From GCA-2688775 sp035288865 (GTDB taxonomy: Archaea > Nanobdellota > Nanobdellia > Woesearchaeales > GW2011-AR4): a DNA stretch of 14,273 bases. Location: the NCBI GenBank assembly GCA_035288865.1, contig DATDZA010000053.1:1-14273 (forward strand). The letters run 5' to 3'. Shown here piece by piece: positions 1 to 6,700 of the stretch. A program made the translations under genes and the position numbers. Below the pieces are notes generated by a model. The model was given only the letters and a program-made list of their open reading frames with translations. It searched no databases and had not been told where the DNA came from. Within the stretch, counting starts at the first letter, position 1, and every line of letters starts with the position of its first letter.

Positions 1-12
1 GGGGATGATAGT

Positions 13-43
13 CCTATTTTATTCAATATTGAAAATAAATAGG
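13..43. repeat. AT-rich imperfect inverted repeat at window start
   Basis: The arms CCTATTT (13-19) and AAATAGG (37-43) are perfectly complementary. Pairing can continue inward, with bulges, towards an AATATT loop. The structure lies just upstream of the first promoter and could be the transcription end of a gene left of the window. It has no T-tract on the + strand and is so AT-rich that chance is a fair explanation. No gene can be read in the first 50 bases. Confidence 0.25.
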
Positions 44-53
44 CTTACTCATT

Positions 54-97
54 GAAGCGAAAGATTTATATATAAGTTCTATTACTTAATAGTAGTA
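54..97 (+). promoter_or_regulatory. Archaeal promoter P1 (BRE + TATA box)
   Basis: A purine-rich BRE-like CGAAAG (58-63) runs directly into the TATA box ATTTATATA (64-72), the classic archaeal TFB/TBP arrangement. A start about 25 bases downstream would fall in AGTAGTAACAAA (91-102), which is conserved in the second copy. P1 could drive a long leader to the gene at 324 or a short RNA covering the hairpin at 113-140. Confidence 0.6.
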
Positions 98-112
98 ACA
101 AATTTGATTTAT

Positions 113-140
113 AGCGAAACAACCTCCAAGTGTATTCGCT
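113..140 (+). other. RNA hairpin candidate with CCTCC loop between P1 and P2
   Basis: AGCGAA (113-118) pairs perfectly with TTCGCT (135-140), and ACA/TGT (119-121 with 131-133) extends the stem to nine pairs with a single bulged A at 134. The nine-base loop (122-130) carries ACCTCC, which resembles the anti-Shine-Dalgarno end of 16S rRNA. Only a transcript from P1 would contain it. The second repeat copy has no counterpart hairpin. It could be a leader structure or part of a small RNA. The function is unknown. Confidence 0.4.
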
Positions 141-191
141 CAAAAACTTTTGGCTCACGGGGCGGAAAGCAAAAACAACCTGTATACTCCA

Positions 192-235
192 GAAGCGAAA
201 TGCTTAAATATAAGTGATGTTATTGTATAGTAGTA
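192..235 (+). promoter_or_regulatory. Archaeal promoter P2 (BRE + TATA box)
   Basis: The BRE-like CGAAAT (196-201) is followed by the TATA box GCTTAAATA (202-210). The expected start is near 230-234, inside the same AGTAGTAACAAA block seen downstream of P1. A transcript from here would give the gene at 324 a leader of about 90 bases. Confidence 0.6.
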
Positions 236-264
236 ACAAAATCGGATAATAAGGAAACAAAAAA

Positions 265-300
265 CGATAATTTTAAATAAAACTAAAAAATAAAGAGAAT
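265..300 (+). promoter_or_regulatory. Possible third promoter P3, proximal TATA box
   Basis: CGATAA (265-270) followed by TTTTAAATA (271-279) resembles a BRE plus TATA box. A start about 25 bases downstream (around 300) would give a leader of about 23 bases containing the ribosome-binding site at 308-315. That is a more usual archaeal leader than P1 or P2 would give. The stretch is very A-rich, so the match is less specific than P1 and P2. Confidence 0.4.
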
Positions 301-307
301 AAAAACT

Positions 308-315
308 AGGGGTGG
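308..315 (+). promoter_or_regulatory. Ribosome-binding site deciding the start at 324
   Basis: AGGGGTGG ends eight bases before the ATG at 324 and matches the archaeal GGTG-type Shine-Dalgarno sequence. The in-frame GTG at 312 lies inside this motif and is therefore unlikely to be the real start. Confidence 0.65.
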
Positions 316-323
316 AAAACAAA

Positions 324-1067
324 ATGACAGACGCACAAGCAATTGGTGGAGTAGACATCAACGAAAGATTAAAGGAGTTATTTAGTTACATTAGGCTTCA
401 AACTGATAAAGATGGTCATGTAGTGAGGGATCCAAATACAGAAAGAGGAGAAGCAGTATCTAGACAGGCTGAAGGTTTACAGAAAATTGTCGAAAGTTCC
501 CTTGCAGATTCTAAAACGGGTCATGTTAGTAGGACAGCAGACCATGAAAAAGCAAATGATATTGTCTATAAGTTGTCTCAAGAACTAGCTAAGACTTATG
601 GTCATAAAGATTTAGCAACTTTGCCAGAAGACAGACGAAAAGAATTTTTAAATATGGCTATCAGTGCAATTGGCGTTCCAGGGGTAAGTAACGAAAATCA
701 ACTTGTGCAAAGCATAATGAATATGGCCAGACCAGGTGCTAAACCAGGTGACCCATTATATGATCAAGATGCAGCCTTAGTGCAGTTAACCCGGTATATA
801 GCTGGAAGAAAAGACGAAGAGCAAGGCAAATTTAATGCAATATTGACAGATGTTTTGAATGCTTACCAACAGCCTAACCAAGCTCTCCATATTGTAGAGA
901 GTGCAAAGAAAGGTGGGATAAAAGTTGGACCATCTGCAACCGCAGCTCAATTTCAGACAGCAGTCAGGGAATTCCAGGCTAACGAAACACGTAGATACGT
1001 GGATGCAATGCCAAAGACTTATCACAATGGCGGTAATGTAGGTGGTGGAGCACACGCTCCTCACTAA
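324..1067 (+). CDS. Hypothetical soluble helical protein, His/Gly-rich C-terminus
   Basis: The product is a 247-residue protein of no family I recognise. It has no signal peptide and no membrane span, so it is probably cytoplasmic. Composition is polar with many Ala, Gln, Glu and Lys, and long stretches look helical (for example the region encoded around 540-660 and 780-900). It ends in a short Gly/His tail, NGGNVGGGAHAPH. I chose ATG 324 over GTG 312 because a GGGGTGG ribosome-binding site sits eight bases upstream of the ATG. It is the first gene behind the tandem promoters and precedes the HExxH peptidase gene by 73 bases, across a T-tract. A link with the peptidase is suggested only by position. 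The single long frame with ordinary codon content makes a real gene very likely. Confidence 0.85.
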   Translation: MTDAQAIGGVDINERLKELFSYIRLQTDKDGHVVRDPNTERGEAVSRQAEGLQKIVESSLADSKTGHVSRTADHEKANDIVYKLSQELAKTYGHKDLATLPEDRRKEFLNMAISAIGVPGVSNENQLVQSIMNMARPGAKPGDPLYDQDAALVQLTRYIAGRKDEEQGKFNAILTDVLNAYQQPNQALHIVESAKKGGIKVGPSATAAQFQTAVREFQANETRRYVDAMPKTYHNGGNVGGGAHAPH

Positions 1068-1076
1068 GCATATTTA

Positions 1077-1096
1077 ATTTTTTTTTCTCTTTTTTC
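1077..1096 (+). terminator. Archaeal oligo-T terminator
   Basis: Ten bases after the stop of the first gene there is an almost unbroken pyrimidine tract with T-runs of nine and six. Archaeal RNA polymerase terminates at such U-runs without a hairpin. Termination may be partial, because no strong new promoter precedes the next gene. The best candidate is a weak TATA-like CTAAATATT near 1096-1104. Confidence 0.5.
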
Positions 1097-1140
1097 TAAA
1101 TATTCTAAATTGTTTCATGGGGGTATTATAAACTATTAAA

Positions 1141-2670
1141 ATGGTAGATTATAAAGTATTAAGTCCGCATTTGGATACTTCAAAAGTTCATAGTTATACG
1201 ACTGCAATCCCCGCAGATAAAATTAAATCAATGCAGCATCTCACGAGTACTGTAAGCTCTTTTCCTTACGGGCCATCAACTTATCATTTGGTGGATGGAA
1301 ACTTGGTTACTGTAACTTCCGGAAACAAATTTTGGACTACCAGAGAAGACGCTAAAAAATATGGAACCTTTTTCTCGCAATTAGACGACGGAGTTAGAAG
1401 AGGCTCTGTAAAATTTGCCAGCATGGATGACTGGATTGCAAACGGAACAATGGAAAAGCCGAATCTCCCAAAGAACCAGCCGATTCCGACATTGTATGAC
1501 TTAACAAATAACAAAGTGGGTGGAGTAATATATGTAGAGGGAGCAACTCCCTTAGGTTTATGGCTTCCGGATAGAAATGATACTCAAGTAAACTTGTATA
1601 CAACTCCACGGCTTGCAGAAGGCGCTAATGATATGAACGGCATTGGAAAAAGAACTTCTCAAGTTGGAGAACTATGGCGTAAACTTCATAGTGGAGTACT
1701 TTTTAATGAAAAAAATGAACTTCATTATGAGATTACAAAATGGGCAGAATTCCTGAACAGCAAGGGGGTGCATCCCAAAAAGCATCCGTTCTTGGGTTTA
1801 GGTGTGGAAAGATTTGATGGAAGCGCACTTGCAGGGCTTTATCCAGATTCAAACTATCTTGTCATTGGTTCCAATTTCCATGAAAAGGCGAAGGAATGGG
1901 CTTCAAGATATGGCTTAACAGATGCTGAAGCAGTAGAAGCGCTCGAGAGGTACTCATTAATGCACGAACTTGCGCATGCCTATGGAATAAGCGGTACTCA
2001 TCTCGGGGAGAGAAGGCAAGGTCAATTACAGACAGAATTTTACTCAAAACTTGCCGCGGATTTCAAGGGAACAAAATGGGAAAGAGTTTACAAAACATTA
2101 GCACACATGGGAGAAGATTATGCAGAATCATATTCGTTGTCAAGTCTTATAAAACAAGAATTTACAAAAGACCCGAATCCACATAGTATACGTGATATAT
2201 TTGTCTATAAAGCTAAGATTGAAGGGCGTGAGATGGGACTGAATGGGGGACACCTGGAAAAATATGTAAAGCTAAGGCTGAAAGATGGATTTGGTGAATT
2301 ATACAAGGGAGATGAAAATGAGGAACCTAAACATAATACACAACGAAGAGCAGGGTTAGAAACAATAGTTGAATCACGTGTTCAGGAAGCGGCTAATTCA
2401 CATTCAAATAATTTATATTCTTCAAAATCAGGAAAGGTGCTTGCCTATTCAAAGAAAGGAAAGAGCTCCAAAGTGAAAGGAGACTATAATGGCCAATCAA
2501 AAGTCTATGAATTTAGAAAAGGAGAAAGGCAAACCAGAGAAAACACAGATTCAAGAGAAGCCGATGCAAAAGCTGGAGAAGAAAGAACAGACTCACATAG
2601 CGAAAATACCGAAAGTGCGGAAGGAGATAAAGGCGAGGCCTCTTCAGATTCACCTGCTAAGGCCGCCTAA
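1141..2670 (+). CDS. HExxH zinc metallopeptidase-like protein with charged tail
   Basis: This 509-residue protein carries the zinc-peptidase motif HELAH at residues 275-279, in the helix context LMHELAHAYG. H275 and H279 would bind zinc and E276 would be the catalytic base. About 45-50 residues later comes GEDYAES (324-330). E325 or E329 could be the third ligand, as in gluzincin families with an E-x-x-A-E style second helix. Residues 1-270 match nothing I know. Residues from about 395 onward are Lys/Glu/Ser-rich and probably disordered. No signal peptide or membrane span is visible, so it probably acts inside the cell. The start is ATG 1141, since a stop lies in frame at 1129. A GGGGGT at 1119-1123 is too distant for a normal ribosome-binding site. 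The substrate is unknown, and the neighbouring 247-aa and 61-aa proteins are possible partners by position only. Confidence 0.85.
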   Translation: MVDYKVLSPHLDTSKVHSYTTAIPADKIKSMQHLTSTVSSFPYGPSTYHLVDGNLVTVTSGNKFWTTREDAKKYGTFFSQLDDGVRRGSVKFASMDDWIANGTMEKPNLPKNQPIPTLYDLTNNKVGGVIYVEGATPLGLWLPDRNDTQVNLYTTPRLAEGANDMNGIGKRTSQVGELWRKLHSGVLFNEKNELHYEITKWAEFLNSKGVHPKKHPFLGLGVERFDGSALAGLYPDSNYLVIGSNFHEKAKEWASRYGLTDAEAVEALERYSLMHELAHAYGISGTHLGERRQGQLQTEFYSKLAADFKGTKWERVYKTLAHMGEDYAESYSLSSLIKQEFTKDPNPHSIRDIFVYKAKIEGREMGLNGGHLEKYVKLRLKDGFGELYKGDENEEPKHNTQRRAGLETIVESRVQEAANSHSNNLYSSKSGKVLAYSKKGKSSKVKGDYNGQSKVYEFRKGERQTRENTDSREADAKAGEERTDSHSENTESAEGDKGEASSDSPAKAA

Positions 2671-2677
2671 CTGACAG

Positions 2678-2690
2678 AAACATTTTTAAG
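2678..2690 (+). promoter_or_regulatory. TATA box for the 61-aa gene, leaderless start
   Basis: AAACA followed by TTTTTAA (2683-2689) resembles a BRE/TATA pair. It is centred about 24 bases before the ATG at 2710, so transcription would begin at or next to the start codon. No ribosome-binding site precedes this ATG, which fits a leaderless message. Confidence 0.45.
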
Positions 2691-2709
2691 TCTAGAATGA
2701 TTACCTTAC

Positions 2710-2895
2710 ATGATGAATAATGCAAGTTTGGACAGCAGATTACCGGAATCTTCTAAAATTACTGCCCTTGGAGCCATAGGACTTAGTGCTCTTGCAGGAG
2801 CAACTGTGTATGTACTGTTAAATAACGCTGGCGGCAGCCACGGAGGGCATCTGGAAGCCCCTTCGCATTACAGTGTCCCAAAAAATTACCTATAA
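2710..2895 (+). CDS. Small single-span membrane protein
   Basis: The product is a 61-residue protein with one hydrophobic segment at about residues 17-38 (rich in Ala, Leu, Gly and Val), a polar N-terminal 16 residues, and a Gly/His/Pro-rich C-terminal tail (GGSHGGHLEAP) of about 20 residues. I recognise no family. The ATG at 2713 is an equally possible start. A TATA-like element 24 bases upstream supports separate, leaderless transcription. Its last six bases overlap the end of the convergent membrane-protein gene. The tail resembles the Gly/His end of the first protein in this cluster (NGGNVGGGAHAPH), which may be coincidence. It could anchor or regulate the neighbouring peptidase, but nothing in the sequence proves this. 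Confidence 0.65.
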   Translation: MMNNASLDSRLPESSKITALGAIGLSALAGATVYVLLNNAGGSHGGHLEAPSHYSVPKNYL

Positions 2896-3711
2896 ATCTT
2901 CCAATTTCTTCATAACACACATCATAAAAATTCTTCCAAATATAAAGCTAAAAATAAACAATACTATTGATAACACGACAACGGCAAAATTTTTATCTAT
3001 AAAATAAATCAATAAAAACAATGATAAAATTACTAAACATGTATTAATAAAATAAATCGCAAGAATATAATGAATTTTCTTTATTCCTATTGCCAATGTT
3101 TTTGGAATAATATTTTTCAATTCAGTATTTTTAGCTAATGATAATGAAATAAACATGAAATAGAATAAAACAACGGCGGCAATTAAAAATATCAGATATT
3201 TAAGAACAAATCCAGAGGATACGGCGGCTTCAGAAAAGGAAATGTTTGTTATTGAATAAAAGAATGCAAATATCAAAATAAGATAAGAAAAGGCAACTGC
3301 CAAATTTCTGATAAAATGCTTCAAATTAATATGCCCAGATAATTTCCCGGAAAGAGCCCACAACAAAGGAATAAAAATTGTTAGTATAATAAAAGTATAA
3401 ATTAGATAGAATCTGAAATTTAAGATAATATTATTGAAGTTTCTGCTTATGCTAAGTGGGTCGTCTCCAAGTATACTTTTCTGGCTGATAATATTTTTAG
3501 CCACGCTTATATCGTCAAGCTGCTGCTGCTGCATGTAATCTGACATTGCCCTTGTGCCATTATAAATTCTGGGCATGTAAGTCTGGCTCACGTAAAAAAG
3601 AGATGAGAAAAATAAAATCTGGATAAATAATATCAAAAGAAACAATAATTTCTTTTTCCAAATAGCTAAGAAGGTTTCTCTTAATGAAGATAGTATAATG
3701 TTCCTTGACAT
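2890..3711 (-). CDS. Six-helix membrane protein, paralogue of the gene at 13160-13963
   Basis: The product is a 273-residue integral membrane protein with about six spans: roughly 22-42, 101-120, 137-155, 168-192, 214-237 and 241-266. A polar loop of about 55 residues with a run of four Gln lies between spans 1 and 2. I cannot assign a family. It resembles the membrane protein at the other end of this strand in length, in the long first loop, and in the motif before span 5 (AIGIKKIHYIL here, KIGIAKIHLFV there). I chose ATG 3711, four bases after the stop of the giant gene, which suits translational coupling. A GTG at 3741 would add ten residues overlapping the giant gene. It could help export or anchor the giant protein, which is inference from linkage. 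Confidence 0.8.
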   Translation of the reverse strand: MSRNIILSSLRETFLAIWKKKLLFLLILFIQILFFSSLFYVSQTYMPRIYNGTRAMSDYMQQQQLDDISVAKNIISQKSILGDDPLSISRNFNNIILNFRFYLIYTFIILTIFIPLLWALSGKLSGHINLKHFIRNLAVAFSYLILIFAFFYSITNISFSEAAVSSGFVLKYLIFLIAAVVLFYFMFISLSLAKNTELKNIIPKTLAIGIKKIHYILAIYFINTCLVILSLFLLIYFIDKNFAVVVLSIVLFIFSFIFGRIFMMCVMKKLEDL

Positions 3712-3715
3712 TTTA

Positions 3716-6700
3716 TTAAAGACATTCGGAGTTAATGTCACTTACAAATCCATTGTGGTAGAACTCAAAATTATTTAAGATGGTATTCTCCCCATTTATA
3801 CCTTTTCCCCTTATGTCGTCAACTTTAATTAAGGACATGTGTTGTTGAGTAAAATCCGTTGATATTGGCTTATAGCTCCAATGCCATGGCTCTGCCTTTA
3901 CTACAGACCCATCTAGGTTATAAGGTTGGCAGAATCCGAAAATCGCTGCGTTAGCCTTAAGCCACGTTAAGGTTCTTGTCTCTTTTCCACTTCCAGTGAA
4001 ATCATTAGGATTCACACTATTAATGTCCACTTCAGTACCCCAATGATGCCTGGATAAACCGGGAACGGCTGAATATTGAGATGTTACTTGAACTTTTTCC
4101 TGTTCTGTACCGCTCACAAGCCCACTGAACTTACCGTTCCAAATTCTCAGTTGCTCTTCAAATTTTCTGTAATCTGAAACTCGGTTTAATATAATTCCTT
4201 CTGATTTAGCCGCATTACTCATCTTAACAAATGCGTCAGCTACTTCTGGCCTTATTCCAGAAATTGAGCCAGTTCCAAGCAAAATAGCTTTTGTTTGGTC
4301 TATTGTTGTTATGGTTGAGGGGGTAGTTGTACCTGCCGTGCTTGTAAGAGCAGGCGGAGCTCCCCCAGATTCTGTTCTAACGGTGAACGAGAATTGCTTG
4401 TTGTTAATTCTTTTTTGCCCATCTTTGGATTCAGCCTGAATTGTTGCTGAGTAATAACCGCTTGGAAGATTTGCATCTGTGTATTTCAAATTAGCTTCCC
4501 AAAAATCATCTGCGGTTTGAGCCATATCAATGGGACGAATATCTACATTATTTCCTGAAATAGTTAATTTCACAATCTTAATCCCTGATTTATGGGTAAC
4601 TTTCGCAGAAAATGACATGTCTTCACCAACTTTGGGACTGTTTGGGCTGACTCTGGCAGATTGTATACTCGGAGCAATATCAAGCGGGTCAACGCCTTTT
4701 GGGCTGACTATAAATTTATAGGATTTATCCAACCCCGCAATCTTATCATTTGGATTGCAGTCATCCCTTGAAAAATATGATTGGCTGCTTTCTTTTACGT
4801 TAAAGAATTCAAGCAATAAATTTTTTTGCTGTCCCGCCTGCGATGAGCTTTGCTCCAGCGCGCTTATTTTTATTACTGTGTTTAATGTGGATGGCTGCTT
4901 CGGAACCGCCAATGGATTTTGCGGTGGATTTAGGGAAACGCCGGTAATTTCCACTGTATCTCCTTCTTTGGTAACAATCAATTTGCCATCTTGCAATAAA
5001 TTACCTACCGGTTCCATTCTGTCGTTTAAACCTTCAATCATAGCCCGATTCCCGCCACTTGTATCCTTTATGTTAAATGAAGATTCATCACTTTCGAAAC
5101 TTGCAGTTATGGTAACTGGGTTTGAATTTCCAAAAGTTATTCCCCTCGTGCTTAATCTTTCTGCAACTATATTTCCGCTTGTTTTTACGACGCTTAAACC
5201 GCCTTCTGCTATGTTATCTATTCTTACGTCAGTTACTCCATCCACAGTTATTCCCTCAATCGGCTGGGGAATCATATCCGGCAGCAATGATACCCTCACA
5301 CATTTATCTTTTCCTGATTTTGTAACTCTCATTTGCACCGACAAAGAATCCCCAGCAGTAAATTCCATCCTATCCTTATAAGATTCAGCATTAACGTCAG
5401 TTTCTCCGCTTATAATTCTGACTTCATTTACTTGCAAAGTTCCTTTTCTGCTGTTGAAATCAATTCCTCCCCCGCATTTGAATACACCAGTCAGAGGCTC
5501 CACGGTGCAATCTGCAATATCTCTCACAGTCTTGTCGCTAAGCGGGAAATAAAATACTCCATTCTCATAACCCGGAGGGAAGCAGTTCTGCTGAATATTT
5601 GCAGGAATTCTTCTGTCTGTCCTCAAAGTAAATTTAAGATGGTCATATCTATACGCGGATTCTATAACTTGATGGTGGTCAAGATTTGACAGTTTATTTT
5701 GCGGGAATCTTTGGTTCGGAGAGAAAAACGAATAAGTTGGGCCTTGTTCTTGGCTTAAGCCTAAACAATCACAATTATTGTAAGCACTAGAGGTTCCGTA
5801 AGAGCCTAATCCGCTAATTGATGCAGCACCCACAGAGCCGCATCTGACACCTTGAGCAGCATATCTATCAGCTTCTCTTTGGGTTACGCAAGCCAAATCA
5901 ATTCTGTAATTATCCAATTCGCATCCTGGATTCACTATCCAAGATGCCCGATATTCATATTTCGGCATTGCTGATACCGGATCAACAGTCAAAAATTCTC
6001 TTGTTTTTGTAACGGGCTGCACTAAAGTTGAGAACGGGGAAGTGTACGCTGCATCAATCACATTGTTTGCCGTCAGGCTCCAGTCATATCCAAATGCCCC
6101 TAGGCAGATTTTTCTCGCCACTCCGCCTTCACCCACACCTAACAAATTATTTAATTTTGCATTTTGATATTCCTGCGAGAATTCCTGCTGGCCTTCTGAA
6201 ATGCCCTGGGCAACGCTTTTCAATCCCAACTTTATATTATCGCCAAAGCCGCTATCTGCATTAACATTGCCTTTCTCATTATCTGGAGTGCATCCGTTCA
6301 CAAAGAATGAAATTAGCTGCGACAATAATCCGCAAACATGTTGTGTGAATAATTCCTTACAAACGCCTGAATCGGCCCTTCCATTTTGCCTTACCTCGAT
6401 AAGGCAATTTGACATAGCTGCCATTATATTTTTGTACATCTGCAATCTTTGATTTACTCCAGTAAGATAAACACACTGCAATGCTGCAGTATCCTGCTTA
6501 AACGGATTTATTATCAAGATTTCCTGCTCCTTGTTGAATATTTTATAGAACCAGCTATCCTGGCCGAAACATGCGGGCTTGTCACGACCTTCAATGTATC
6601 TGCTTGGATTGTATTGATAATGTTCAATTCCGTCTGTACCTTTCGCCACGTATCCTATTCTCCAATATCTGTAGCTCCATTTCATGTCTTCAAGATTATT

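Larger units (their letters stand above)
54..240 (+). repeat. Tandem direct repeat of a promoter unit (54-102 and 192-240)
   Basis: Bases 54-102 and 192-240 align over 49 positions without a gap and share about three quarters of their bases. The longest identical blocks are GAAGCGAAA at the left end (BRE side) and the right-end block TAGTAGTAACAAA (start-site side), with a shared ATATAAGT core. Weaker similarity continues 3', where both copies have GAAACAA. The offset is 138 bp. Conservation is concentrated in the BRE, TATA and expected start-site positions, which suggests an old duplication kept for promoter function. Confidence 0.75.

Noticed and set aside
54..240. The tandem repeats as the edge of a CRISPR array.
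   Set aside because: There are only two diverged 49-base copies with an 89-base gap, and conservation follows promoter elements. No cas gene is present.
155..361. A 68-residue - strand frame over the promoter region.
   Set aside because: Its hydrophobic product is what AT-rich DNA gives by chance, and it covers the conserved TATA elements and the start of the first gene.
2489..2674. A 61-residue + strand frame with an AGGAG six bases before its ATG, inside the peptidase tail.
   Set aside because: It lies in purine-rich sequence where every frame yields Lys/Glu runs, and it overlaps a clear gene. The AGGAG is probably coincidental.
4755..5381. A 208-residue + strand frame antisense to the giant gene.
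   Set aside because: It mirrors beta-rich coding sequence on the other strand, has no promoter or ribosome-binding site, and has no recognisable domain.
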